From positions 1 to 64,000 of the forward strand of contig NZ_BMYJ01000013.1 in assembly GCF_014652215.1 (NCBI RefSeq): a stretch of DNA of 64,000 nt. The letters are read 5' to 3'. The position numbers and the translations under genes are program-made. Source of the stretch: Neogemmobacter tilapiae. Lineage in GTDB: Bacteria; Pseudomonadota; Alphaproteobacteria; Rhodobacterales; Rhodobacteraceae. Below are positions 16,603-24,783 of this stretch, piece by piece (positions within the stretch are counted from its first letter, which is position 1; each line of letters begins with the position of its first letter). The notes beneath the pieces are model-generated. The model was not told the DNA's origin and made no database searches. It saw nothing but the letters and a program-made list of their open reading frames with translations.

Positions 16603-17165
16603 CGAGGTTCTGGTGGGTCCGGCACGGGCCGACACATCAAAAGATCTTTTGCGGCTGGCGCGACGTGCCCGCCGATTTGTCCGATCATGCTGCCTTGCAA
16701 CGGCTGCGGGATTTTCTGCCCGATGCGCCGGTGATTTCCTCGGACCTGATCCGGGCGCGGGCGACGGCTGACGCGATTCAGGGTGGACGGCAAAGGCTGG
16801 CAGACGACCCCGATTTGCGGGAATTTCACTATGGCGAGTGGGAAGGGCTGGATTGGCAGGCCGTGGCGGCAGGTTGGCCTGACCTGTCGCGCGAATATTG
16901 GGAAAAACCGGGCAGCGCCGCCCCGCCGGGAGGGGAAAGCTGGGATGCCGGGGCAGCGCGGGTCGGGCGGGCGGTGGAACGGCTTTTGGCCCTGCCCGAA
17001 GTGATCGTGGTGGCCCATATGGGGGTGATCCTGACCCAATTGCAGCGGGCTTGGGCTTGCAGCGGGGCCGAGGTTTTGGCCCAACCCATCGCGCCCCTGT
17101 CGGTGGCGCAGGTGGATTGGGATGGGCAGGACTGGCGCGCGGGATTGATCAATCACTGTCCGTGA
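16599..17165 (+). CDS. Histidine phosphatase, probable alpha-ribazole phosphatase
   Basis: 188 residues with the phosphoglycerate-mutase-type RHGPTHQK motif at the N-terminus (phosphorylated His), the EFHYGEWEGLDW acid/base region, and VVAHMGVILTQL holding the second catalytic His. Overlap with cobU (ATGA) points to a CobC-like role: removal of phosphate from alpha-ribazole phosphate or adenosylcobalamin phosphate in B12 synthesis. The B12-dependent ribonucleotide reductase encoded about 39 kb away would be one consumer of the product. The family assignment is firm, the substrate is inferred from context. Confidence 0.9.
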   Translation: MTRFWWVRHGPTHQKIFCGWRDVPADLSDHAALQRLRDFLPDAPVISSDLIRARATADAIQGGRQRLADDPDLREFHYGEWEGLDWQAVAAGWPDLSREYWEKPGSAAPPGGESWDAGAARVGRAVERLLALPEVIVVAHMGVILTQLQRAWACSGAEVLAQPIAPLSVAQVDWDGQDWRAGLINHCP

Positions 17166-17238
17166 TGGACCCTGCCAGAATTCATCATTTCCCTGCGCTC
17201 TGATCCGCGGCTAACCTGCCGCAAATCAGGAGAAGACC

Positions 17239-18117
17239 ATGACCTATCACCTCGCCATCGGCGACCGAGGCTATTCCAGTTGGAGCCTGCGCGGCTGGCT
17301 GCTGTTCGATGCTTTCGGCATTCCGGTGCAGACCAAAACCGCCCGGCTTTACACCGATGAACTGCCGAAGCTGCTGGCCGCCGAATTCGCCCCCGCGAAA
17401 ACCGCCCCCGCCCTGCGGATCGACAATGGTCCGGTGGTGATGGAAAGCCTTGCGATTGCCGAAGAACTCGCCAGCCGCCACCCTGAGGCGGGCCATTGGC
17501 CAAGCGACCCGACCGCCCGCGCCGTGGCGCGTTCGGTCACCGCCGAGATGCACGCCGGATTCACCGCCTTGCGCAGCCATTGCCCGATGAACCTGCGGGT
17601 CAGCTATACCGACTGCGCGCCCCCGGAAGGGGTGCTTTCCGATCTGGAGCGGTTACAAAAAGTCTGGGCTTGGGCGCGGCAGGCCAGCGGGGCGCAAGGC
17701 CCTTGGCTTTGCGGCGGCTATTCCATCGCCGATGTCTTCTTTGCCCCCGTCGCCACCCGGATCGCCACCTATAACCTGCCCGTTGGGGCCGAGGCGCAGG
17801 CCTATGTCGCAGCCCATCTGGCGCATCCTTCGTTCCGCAAATGGCGGGCGATGGGTTTGGTTGATGGGGCCGATCAGGAGTATTACCGCCGTGACTATCC
17901 CACCCGCCCTTGGCCCGGCCCAAAACCCTTGGTCGCCAAGGCGGTTGAGGGCACAGAAGCGATGAACGCTGCCTGTCCCTATTCCGGCAAGCCCGTGAAC
18001 CATGTGCTGGAAATGAACGGCCAGCGCTGGGGCTTTTGCAACGCCTTTTGCCGCGACAAGACCGTGGCCGACCCCGAGGCTTGGCCGGCCTTCATGGCCA
18101 TGATCGGTCAAGTTTGA
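17239..18117 (+). CDS. Glutathione S-transferase-like protein with C-terminal Cys-rich YHS-type extension
   Basis: 292 residues. Residues 1-80 are a thioredoxin-fold GST domain (RGYSSWSLRGWLLFDAFG, with VVMESLAIAEEL as the glutathione gamma-glutamyl contact), followed by the helical domain to about residue 235. The last 50 residues are an appended segment with CPYSGKPV and GFCNAFCRDKTV, spacing like a YHS/zinc-knuckle metal site. A GST of normal length would stop near 230. The gene has a good AGGAGA upstream and stands alone. The tail suggests metal binding, but no substrate is evident. Confidence 0.87.
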   Translation: MTYHLAIGDRGYSSWSLRGWLLFDAFGIPVQTKTARLYTDELPKLLAAEFAPAKTAPALRIDNGPVVMESLAIAEELASRHPEAGHWPSDPTARAVARSVTAEMHAGFTALRSHCPMNLRVSYTDCAPPEGVLSDLERLQKVWAWARQASGAQGPWLCGGYSIADVFFAPVATRIATYNLPVGAEAQAYVAAHLAHPSFRKWRAMGLVDGADQEYYRRDYPTRPWPGPKPLVAKAVEGTEAMNAACPYSGKPVNHVLEMNGQRWGFCNAFCRDKTVADPEAWPAFMAMIGQV

Positions 18118-18196
18118 CGCAGGGCCTTTTTCGCGCCGGTTAACCTTTCATGAACCATTCCCGCTTACCGGTTAAGACTGGTGAACGGAGGGTGGA

Positions 18197-19717
18197 ATGA
18201 CAGCCAAGGCCTTTACGGTGGCCTTTGAAGGGGTCGAGGCGCGGCTGGTCGAGGTGCAATGCGCCCTGTCCCCCGGCCTGCCCGGCTTTGCCGTGGTGGG
18301 CCTGCCCGACAAGGCTGTGAGTGAGGCCAAGGAACGTGTCCGCGCGGCACTTTCAGCCATGGCTATCGCCTTGCCGTCCAAGCGGATCACGGTGAACCTG
18401 TCGCCCGCCGATCTGCCCAAGGAAGGCAGCCATTTCGACCTGCCCATCGCCTTGGCCCTGCTGGCCGCGTTAGAGATCATTCCCAAGGAAGATGTCGAAA
18501 ACACCGTGGCCTTGGGCGAACTTTCGCTGGACGGGCGGGTGATGCCGGTGGTCGGTGCCCTGCCCGCCGCCATGGCTGCGGCGGCTGAGGATCGCAGCCT
18601 ACTGTGCCCCGCGGCCTGCGGGGCCGAGGCGGCCTGGGTGGGGGCCGCGCGGGTTTGGGCGGTGGGGTCGCTGGACGAGGTGATCCGCCATTACACCGGC
18701 CAACAGCCGATCACCCCAGCCCGGGCGGGCGAGGTGCAGGCGGCCCAGCATTCCCGCGACCTGCGCGAGGTCAAAGGGCAGGAACGCGCCAAGCGGGCCT
18801 TGGAAATCGCAGCGGCCGGGCGGCATCATCTGTTGCTGGTCGGCAGCCCCGGTTCGGGCAAATCCATGCTGGCGGCCCGCCTGCCGGGCATCTTGCCACC
18901 TTTGACGGCCCTTGAGGCATTAGAAACCTCGATGATCCATTCCTTGGCGGGGATCCTGCAAGAGGGCGGCATCAGCCGCGAGCGCCCTTTTCGGGAACCG
19001 CACCACACAGCCAGCATGGCGGCGATTGTGGGGGGTGGCAAAGGGGCCAAGCCGGGGGAAATCTCACTCGCCCACAACGGCGTGCTGTTCATGGACGAAT
19101 TCCCCGAGTTTCCCCGCATGGTTCTGGAAACCCTGCGCCAGCCGATTGAAACCGGCGAGGTGGTGGTGGCGCGGGCCAATGCGCATATCCGTTATCCCTG
19201 CCGTTTCCTGCTGATCGCGGCGGCCAACCCCTGTAAATGCGGCTATCTGACCGACCCCGCCCGCGCCTGCAACCGCGCGCCGATCTGTGGTGAGGATTAT
19301 CTGGGCCGGATCAGCGGCCCCCTGATGGACCGTTTCGACCTGCGGGTCGAGGTGCCGCCCGTGGCCTTTACCGATCTGGATCTGCCGCCCTCGGGCGACG
19401 ATTCCGCGACGGTCGCGGCACGGGTCATGCAGGCCCGCGAAAGGCAGGCGGCGCGCTATGCGGGCCATGGCCATGCGCGCGCCAATGCCGACGCCGAGGG
19501 AAAATTGCTGGAGGAAGTGGCCACGCCCGATGAGGCCGGGCGTGGCCTGTTGAACAAGGTGGCCGAACGTTTCGGCCTTTCGGCCCGGGGCTATCACCGC
19601 GTTTTGCGGGTCGCGCGCACCATCGCTGATCTGGACGGGTCGGACGACGTTCGGCAGGTTCATGTGGCGGAAGCCGTTAGCTTCCGCCTGGCCATGGCCT
19701 TGCCGGTGGCAGCCTAG
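18197..19717 (+). CDS. comM: YifB/ComM-family Mg-chelatase-like AAA+ ATPase
   Basis: 506 residues. The N-terminal lon-protease-like subdomain shows GLPDKAVSEAKERVRAAL and LPKEGSHFDLPIALALL. The AAA+ core has Walker A GSPGSGKSMLAARLPG and Walker B VLFMDEFPEF, followed by a Cys-containing zinc segment (NPCKCGYL, then RAPICGEDY) and the C-terminal helix-rich lid. This is the ComM hexameric helicase that drives branch migration during natural transformation. The start has GGAGGG upstream. The TAG stop interlocks with the convergent GST gene in CTAG (19714-19717). Confidence 0.95.
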   Translation: MTAKAFTVAFEGVEARLVEVQCALSPGLPGFAVVGLPDKAVSEAKERVRAALSAMAIALPSKRITVNLSPADLPKEGSHFDLPIALALLAALEIIPKEDVENTVALGELSLDGRVMPVVGALPAAMAAAAEDRSLLCPAACGAEAAWVGAARVWAVGSLDEVIRHYTGQQPITPARAGEVQAAQHSRDLREVKGQERAKRALEIAAAGRHHLLLVGSPGSGKSMLAARLPGILPPLTALEALETSMIHSLAGILQEGGISRERPFREPHHTASMAAIVGGGKGAKPGEISLAHNGVLFMDEFPEFPRMVLETLRQPIETGEVVVARANAHIRYPCRFLLIAAANPCKCGYLTDPARACNRAPICGEDYLGRISGPLMDRFDLRVEVPPVAFTDLDLPPSGDDSATVAARVMQARERQAARYAGHGHARANADAEGKLLEEVATPDEAGRGLLNKVAERFGLSARGYHRVLRVARTIADLDGSDDVRQVHVAEAVSFRLAMALPVAA

Positions 19718-20409
19718 CCGCGCGCCGGAATGTTCAACGCCCGTTGCAACGCGGGGCGTTCCAGCATCCGGTCCAGATAGGCGGGAACGTTCTTCAAATC
19801 ACCCCAACCGGCAATCTCCGCCGCCTTGTAGAAATCGCGCAGGGTGCGCAGCCAGGGGGCAATGGCCATGTCAGCGATGGTGTATTCGCCGCACAGATAG
19901 TCTTGCCCTTCCAAAGCCTTGTCCAGCACCTTCAAAATCCGCTCCGACTCGGCCCGGTAGCGTTCTTTGGGGCGTGGGTCTTCAATGTCTTTGCCCGCGA
20001 AGTGGTGGAAAAAGCCCAGCTGGCCGAACATCGGCCCCAAGCCGCCCATCTGGAACATGATCCACTGGATCACCTGCCAGCGCTTGGCCTCGGGCAGGAA
20101 TTTCCCCGATTTGTCGGCCAGATAGATCAGGATCGCCCCGCTTTCCCAAAGGGGCAGCGGCTGGCCCCCCGGCCCCTGCGGGTCGATGATCGCCGGGATT
20201 TTGTTGTTCGGATTCAGCGACAGGAATTCCGGGCTGAACTGGTCGTTCGTCGCAAAATCCACCAGATGCGCGTCATAAGGCAGGCCCATTTCTTCCAGCG
20301 CCAGCGAAACCTTGACCCCGTTCGGCGTCGGCAGCGAATAAAGCTGGATCGCTTGCGCGTTCTTGGGTGCCCAGCGTTGGGTGATGGGAAACTGTGAAAG
20401 ATCGGTCAT
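19714..20409 (-). CDS. Glutathione S-transferase (YghU/nu-class-like)
   Basis: 231 residues. After a short N-terminal extension the thioredoxin fold begins at IQLYSLPTPNGVKVSLALEEMG, where the TPNG motif supplies Thr/Asn that bind glutathione in nu-class enzymes. LPLWESGAILIYLAD is the glutathione-binding Glu-Ser. The helical domain includes LCGEYTIADMAIAPW. Nu-class members (YghU, YfcG) reduce organic hydroperoxides and disulfides; this activity is likely here. It is a different lineage from the GST encoded at 17.2 kb. No operon partner. Confidence 0.92.
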   Translation of the reverse strand: MTDLSQFPITQRWAPKNAQAIQLYSLPTPNGVKVSLALEEMGLPYDAHLVDFATNDQFSPEFLSLNPNNKIPAIIDPQGPGGQPLPLWESGAILIYLADKSGKFLPEAKRWQVIQWIMFQMGGLGPMFGQLGFFHHFAGKDIEDPRPKERYRAESERILKVLDKALEGQDYLCGEYTIADMAIAPWLRTLRDFYKAAEIAGWGDLKNVPAYLDRMLERPALQRALNIPARG

Positions 20410-20558
20410 ATTGCCCCCTTGGCATCAATCCGGGGGAAGATCAGCCGATTTTTCCCGCCGCGTTAAGGCTTGAAATATGGCAGAGTTTGGGCAAGCTGTG
20501 CATGCGTGCAGGGAAATCGGGCCTTCCGAGGCCTTGAAAAACAAGAGGGACGACAACA

Positions 20559-20933
20559 ATGCTACAGGAATTCAAGACTTTCATTGCCAAGGGCAATGTG
20601 ATGGACTTGGCCGTCGGGATCATCCTTGGTGCGGCTTTTACCGCCATTGTGACCTCGTTGGTTGATGATCTGATCAACCCGATCATCGGGATCCTGGTCG
20701 GCGGCGTCGATTTCAGCGCGGTTGGCTTCAGCGTCGGTGAGGCACGGTTCAATGTCGGCAATTTCATCAATGCGGTGATCAAGTTCTTCATCATCGCCTG
20801 GGTGGTTTTCCTGTTGGTCAAGGCAATGAACCGCATGACGCGCAAGCCGGAACCGGCCCCCGCCGCGCCCGCTGGCCCGACGCAAGAAGAACTGCTGATC
20901 CAGATCCGCGATCTGCTGAAGGCAAAGGCCTGA
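20559..20933 (+). CDS. mscL: Large-conductance mechanosensitive channel
   Basis: 124 residues with the classic MscL layout: the N-terminal amphipathic [19 protein letters not shown] leading into TM1 ([18 protein letters not shown]), a periplasmic loop, TM2 at about 65-90 ([18 protein letters not shown]), and a C-terminal helix ending [13 protein letters not shown]. It opens under membrane tension during hypo-osmotic shock. A purine-rich GAGGGACGAC precedes the ATG. The 149-base gap upstream (20410-20558) contains no gene. The stop is three bases from the convergent tetR stop. Confidence 0.97.
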   Translation: MLQEFKTFIAKGNVMDLAVGIILGAAFTAIVTSLVDDLINPIIGILVGGVDFSAVGFSVGEARFNVGNFINAVIKFFIIAWVVFLLVKAMNRMTRKPEPAPAAPAGPTQEELLIQIRDLLKAKA

Positions 20934-20936
20934 TCC

Positions 20937-21503
20937 TTAGGGCCTGTCCCAAGCGGGCAGGCCCAGACGATCCAGCATATGGTCCAGTCCCGCCAAGGCG
21001 GGGCCGGACGCCGTGTTTTGGGCCTGATATCCAAGAAAGGCCGCATAAAAAAGGTTTGCGGCCATTTCGGGTTCCAGAACACCCGCCGCCCGCATTTCCC
21101 CCAGAACATAGGCTTCGCGCCGGGCATCGACGCGGGCCAATGATTGCGCGGCCATCGCGTTGAACCGCGCCCAGTCGCGCAGCGCCATTTCGGCGGCGGC
21201 ACCGCCATACTCCGGCTCTCGCCCGTCTTGCACCGCGATCCGCGCCAAGGCGCGCAGGCGGGCGGCACCGGGGGGAAGAGCGGACAGGCTTTCGACCACC
21301 TCGGCAAAGCCAAGCTGTTCGAAATAGTCCAGCATGGCGCGATGCCATTCCTCCGGCCCTTTGAAATGCCAGTAGAAAGAGCCTTTTGTCGTTCCCATCT
21401 GCCGGGCGACAGGTTCCACCCGCAACGCCTGAACGCCCCCCCCGACCAGCGCCCGGAAACCGGCGTTGATCCAGTCGATTTGGGAAAGGCGCGGGTTGTT
21501 CAT
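20937..21503 (-). CDS. TetR-family transcriptional regulator
   Basis: 188 residues from MNNPRLSQIDW. The helix-turn-helix is typical of TetR: WINAGFRALVGGGVQALRV, then VARQMGTTKGSFYWHFK with the recognition helix and the FYWHF turn. The C-terminal ligand-binding domain is helical and not identifiable by family. It is divergent from a small membrane-protein gene, and the 81-base gap holds two matching inverted repeats (see operators), so it likely represses both genes until an inducer binds. Confidence 0.93.
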   Translation of the reverse strand: MNNPRLSQIDWINAGFRALVGGGVQALRVEPVARQMGTTKGSFYWHFKGPEEWHRAMLDYFEQLGFAEVVESLSALPPGAARLRALARIAVQDGREPEYGGAAAEMALRDWARFNAMAAQSLARVDARREAYVLGEMRAAGVLEPEMAANLFYAAFLGYQAQNTASGPALAGLDHMLDRLGLPAWDRP

Positions 21504-21511
21504 CGCCAAAA

Positions 21512-21527
21512 CATACGCAAGCGTATG
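21512..21527. promoter_or_regulatory. TetR operator candidate 1
   Basis: CATACGCAAGCGTATG is an inverted repeat with perfect 7-base arms, lying nine bases upstream of the tetR start, where binding would block tetR transcription or initiation. It shares the core CATACG-N4-CGTATG with the site at 21553-21568. Confidence 0.75.
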
Positions 21528-21551
21528 GACTCGGGCAAGGGGATATCCTAA

Positions 21552-21569
21552 CCATACGGGTGCGTATGG
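21552..21569. promoter_or_regulatory. TetR operator candidate 2
   Basis: CCATACGGGTGCGTATGG has 7-base arms around GGTG and repeats the core CATACG-N4-CGTATG of the first site, 41 bases apart. It ends 15 bases before the start of the divergent membrane-protein gene and just before its AGGAG ribosome site, so occupancy would repress that gene. Confidence 0.75.
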
Positions 21570-21584
21570 AATCAGGAGCGCAAG

Positions 21585-21971
21585 ATGAACATCGGCTATC
21601 TGCTGTCCAGTCTGGGTTCGGCCCTGACCTTTGCCCTGCATGTCTGGGGCGGAGGGCCGGAGTTTCTGGAACCCTTTTTGACAACGCTTTCCGACCCGCG
21701 TCTGCGGGCAATGTCGGTCATCCTGTGGCACGCGGTCAGCCTCGGGCTGGGTTTGCAGGCGATGGCGATGCTTTGGCTGGCAAGAAACCCATCGCGCCCG
21801 TTGGGCCTGTTCATCGCCGCAGGGCATCTGGGCTGGGCGGCACTGTTCCTGATCGTCGGCCAGACCATGCTGGGCACGGTCTGGGACCTTATGCAGTGGA
21901 CCATCTTTCTGGTCCTGACAGGGCTTTCCCTTTGGGGGGCCCTTACAGCGCCAGCGCGTCCTGCGGGCTGA
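21585..21971 (+). CDS. Unknown four-helix membrane protein under TetR control
   Basis: 128 residues with hydrophobic helices at about 4-20, 43-62, 70-90 and 97-118; a His sits in the middle of helix 1 (ALHVWGG) and another at WHAVS. Family not recognised. The ATG follows AGGAG by eight bases. The divergent TetR gene and duplicated operators imply inducible expression, as for small efflux or stress membrane proteins. Its last 29 bases overlap the 3' end of the convergent ald gene. Confidence 0.8.
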   Translation: MNIGYLLSSLGSALTFALHVWGGGPEFLEPFLTTLSDPRLRAMSVILWHAVSLGLGLQAMAMLWLARNPSRPLGLFIAAGHLGWAALFLIVGQTMLGTVWDLMQWTIFLVLTGLSLWGALTAPARPAG

Positions 21972-23061
21972 TCACGGGCAGGCCAAGGGCCTGACCCACC
22001 GCAGCATAGGTCAGCTTGCCCGCATGGACGTTCAGGCCTGCCAGCAGATGCTTGTCCTCGGCGCAGGCGCGCTTCCAGCCCTTGTCGGCCAAGGCCAGCA
22101 TGAAGGGCATCGTGGCATTGCCCAAGGCTTGCGTCGAAGTCCGCGCCACCGCCCCCGGCATGTTGGCCACGCAATAATGCAGGATGCCATCGACGGTATA
22201 GATCGGGTCTTGGTGCGTTGTCGCATGGCTGGTTTCAAAGCAACCGCCCTGATCAATCGCCACATCGACCAGCGCCGCACCGGATTTCAGTTCCGACAGT
22301 TGCGCGCGGGAGATCAGCTTGGGGGCCGCCGCGCCGGGGACCAGAACCGCACCAATGATCAAATCGGCCTGACGCGCCAGTTCGATGGTGTTGCCGGCGC
22401 TGGCATAGCCGTTCTTGAAGGTGCCGCCAAAGACATCGTCCAGATAGCGCAGCCGGGGGATGGAACGGTCCAGCACCGTGACATCCGCCCCCATGCCCGC
22501 TGCCACTTTGGCGGCATGTGTTCCGACAACCCCGCCGCCGATGACCAGCACCTTGGCCGGGGCCACACCCGGCACACCGCCCAGCAAAACCCCACGCCCA
22601 CCATTCGCCTTTTGCAGCGTCCAAGCCCCAACCTGCGGCGCCAGACGGCCCGCCACCTCGGACATCGGGGCCAGCAGGGGCAGACCACCACGATCATCGG
22701 TCACGGTTTCATAGGCAATGGCGGTAACACCGGATTTCAGCAGGTCATGCGTCTGTTCTGGGTCAGGGGCCAGATGCAGATAGGTGAACAGAACCTGCCC
22801 CTCACGCAGACGCGCGCGTTCCACAGGCTGCGGTTCCTTGACCTTCACGATCATCTCGGCTTGCGCGAACACCTCTTCCGCCGTGCCAAGGATCGTGGCC
22901 CCTGCCGCCACATAATCCGCATCAGCAAAGCCCGCGCCAGCCCCCGCATGGGTTTCCACCACCACGCTATGGCCATGCGCCACCGCCTCGGCCACCGCAT
23001 TGGGGGTCATCCCCACGCGAAACTCTTGCGGTTTGATTTCCTTCGGGCAACCGATCTTCAT
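21943..23061 (-). CDS. ald: Alanine dehydrogenase
   Basis: 372 residues. [20 protein letters not shown] is the family N-terminus with the pyruvate-binding Arg and nearby Lys; [12 protein letters not shown] carries the catalytic His, and [22 protein letters not shown] is the NAD-binding motif; the C-terminal half has [13 protein letters not shown]. It reversibly deaminates L-alanine to pyruvate and ammonia. It is transcribed away from an Lrp/AsnC regulator gene, a common AldR-type arrangement. GGAGAT precedes the start. Confidence 0.96.
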   Translation of the reverse strand: MKIGCPKEIKPQEFRVGMTPNAVAEAVAHGHSVVVETHAGAGAGFADADYVAAGATILGTAEEVFAQAEMIVKVKEPQPVERARLREGQVLFTYLHLAPDPEQTHDLLKSGVTAIAYETVTDDRGGLPLLAPMSEVAGRLAPQVGAWTLQKANGGRGVLLGGVPGVAPAKVLVIGGGVVGTHAAKVAAGMGADVTVLDRSIPRLRYLDDVFGGTFKNGYASAGNTIELARQADLIIGAVLVPGAAAPKLISRAQLSELKSGAALVDVAIDQGGCFETSHATTHQDPIYTVDGILHYCVANMPGAVARTSTQALGNATMPFMLALADKGWKRACAEDKHLLAGLNVHAGKLTYAAVGQALGLPVISPQDALAL

Positions 23062-23148
23062 GGGAATCTCCTGAATCGGGCCGTCCGGCCCCTATGCTGA
23101 AATCCTGCGCCCGAGCCGCGCGAATTGCTTTGAATTTTTCCCTTGGCG

Positions 23149-23175
23149 TTATCGCAAACATGAAAGATTATCGCA
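23149..23175. promoter_or_regulatory. Direct repeat in the ald-lrp divergent promoter region
   Basis: TTATCGCA occurs at 23149-23156 and again at 23168-23175, 19 bases apart, i.e. about two helical turns. Sitting between the divergent starts, it is a candidate binding site for the Lrp-family regulator encoded next to it. Confidence 0.45.
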
Positions 23176-23208
23176 GATGACCGCCCATTCATCGAAGATT
23201 CCACCACA

Positions 23209-23670
23209 ATGCCTGATATTGACGCGACAGACCGCCGCATTCTGGCCGTCCTGCAAAGGAACGGAAGGATCACCAACGCCGAGCTTTCCGAACAGGTGAA
23301 CCTGTCGCCTTCCGCCTGTCACCGGCGGGTCGAACGGCTGGAACAGATTGGCCTGATCGCGGGCTATGTCGCCCTGCTGGACGCCCGCGCCATGGGCCGA
23401 CCCACCACCGTCTTTGTCGAGATCACGCTGCAAAGTCAGGCCGAAGACCTGCTGGATGCCTTTGAATTGGCGGTGACGCGGGTGCCCGACGTGCTGGAAT
23501 GCCATCTGATGGCAGGCACGGCGGACTATCTGCTGAAAATCCTGACCGAAGACACCGAAGATTTCGCCCGCATCCACCGCCAATATCTGGCCCGCCTGCC
23601 CGGGGTCGCCAAGATGCAATCGTCTTTTGCGCTGCGGACCGTGGTAAAGACGACAGCGATTTCTGTCTGA
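23209..23670 (+). CDS. Lrp/AsnC-family transcriptional regulator (AldR-like)
   Basis: 153 residues. The N-terminal HTH reads DATDRRILAVLQRNGRIT followed by LSEQVNLSPSACHRRVERLE. The C-terminal RAM domain has the ligand-sensing pattern VFVEITL and VLECHLMAGTADYLLKI. Size and domain order are those of feast/famine regulators. The divergent alanine dehydrogenase gene makes alanine-responsive control of ald the most likely job. The frame before 23209 has no better start. Confidence 0.93.
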   Translation: MPDIDATDRRILAVLQRNGRITNAELSEQVNLSPSACHRRVERLEQIGLIAGYVALLDARAMGRPTTVFVEITLQSQAEDLLDAFELAVTRVPDVLECHLMAGTADYLLKILTEDTEDFARIHRQYLARLPGVAKMQSSFALRTVVKTTAISV

Positions 23671-23793
23671 GTTGCGACAGTCTGTTGCGCGCATGGCGCC
23701 AATCTGCCGGTCAATGCGCAAGCAATGCCATGACTGGTGACATATCGGAAACTGCCCGCTAACCCTTTGGCAAGAAAGCAAAGGGATGATGCC

Positions 23794-24783
23794 GTGGCCG
23801 TGAATATCTACAAGCCCAACGCGAATGACAGCCTGAGCCTGCAAGAACTGCGCCTGTATCATGAGATCATGGCCTATCGCGCCGAAAAGGGGTTGGGGGC
23901 CATTCCGCTGTCAAAAGGGCTGACAACCACGGCGGGGCGGCATGTGGTCGATACTTATGAAAATTTCTGGGTGGAGAACCGGGACTATGAACCGGGGGCG
24001 AACCTGCATTCCTGGTCGGACCGGCCCTATTATTCCAACCACAGCGACGCCGCTGGCATGTGGACGGCCCCTGAACGGCTTGGCACCGGGTTTCTGGGCA
24101 ACGGCTATGAAATCTCGGGGGCGGGCTACAGCGATGTCACGGCGGCCTTGAACGGCTGGAAAGGCTCAAGCGGCCATAACTACGTCATCATCAACGGGCC
24201 GGGCTGGTCGGGGATGAACTGGCAATCCATCGGCATCGGCGTGCTGCACGGAAACCCGTCCGAAAACTTTCAGGGCAAAGTTTATCATGTCTGGTTCAGC
24301 GACACCGCCGACGCGGGCGTGCCAGATATTCTGGGCAGCACCGCAGCGGATGATTTCACGGGCACCGCTTTCCGCGACCGGCTGTTCGGGCGCGGTGGGG
24401 CGGACAGCATTCAGGGCGATGCGGGAAATGACCGGATCGAGGGTGGGGCCGGGCATGATCGGCTGACCGGGGGTCTGGGGCAGGACAATTTTGTCTTTGC
24501 CGCAGCCAAGGGTGCCTCATCAGACCAGATCACAGACTTTCACCGGGCCGAGGATCAGATCTGGCTGGCCAAGGCGGCCTTTGCGACCTTGGGCGACCGC
24601 GTGACGGCGGGCGAATTGCGGCAGGGGATCGCGGCAAAAGATGCGAATGACCATCTGATCTATGATCAGGCCAGCGGGCGGCTGTGGTATGATGCCAATG
24701 GCGACGCCAAGGGGGGCGTTGCTCTGCTGGCGCGGCTGGGGGCGGGAACGGCCCTGACCGCTGCCGATTTCGACATGATCTAA
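23794..24783 (+). CDS. Secreted CAP-domain protein with RTX calcium-binding repeats
   Basis: About 329 residues from the GTG at 23794, chosen because AAAGGGA lies about seven bases upstream; an ATG at 23737 would add a segment that looks untranslated. Residues 20-190 form a CAP/SCP domain (AYRAEKGLGAIPLSKGLTT, HSDAAGMW, GHNYVIINGPG, SIGIGVLHG). Residues 200-245 hold nonapeptide RTX repeats (GRGGADSIQ, GDAGNDRIE, GGAGHDRLT). There is no N-terminal signal, so export by a type I secretion system is expected. No such exporter is encoded nearby. Stops interlock with the convergent GH3 gene in CTAA. Confidence 0.88.
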   Translation: MAVNIYKPNANDSLSLQELRLYHEIMAYRAEKGLGAIPLSKGLTTTAGRHVVDTYENFWVENRDYEPGANLHSWSDRPYYSNHSDAAGMWTAPERLGTGFLGNGYEISGAGYSDVTAALNGWKGSSGHNYVIINGPGWSGMNWQSIGIGVLHGNPSENFQGKVYHVWFSDTADAGVPDILGSTAADDFTGTAFRDRLFGRGGADSIQGDAGNDRIEGGAGHDRLTGGLGQDNFVFAAAKGASSDQITDFHRAEDQIWLAKAAFATLGDRVTAGELRQGIAAKDANDHLIYDQASGRLWYDANGDAKGGVALLARLGAGTALTAADFDMI

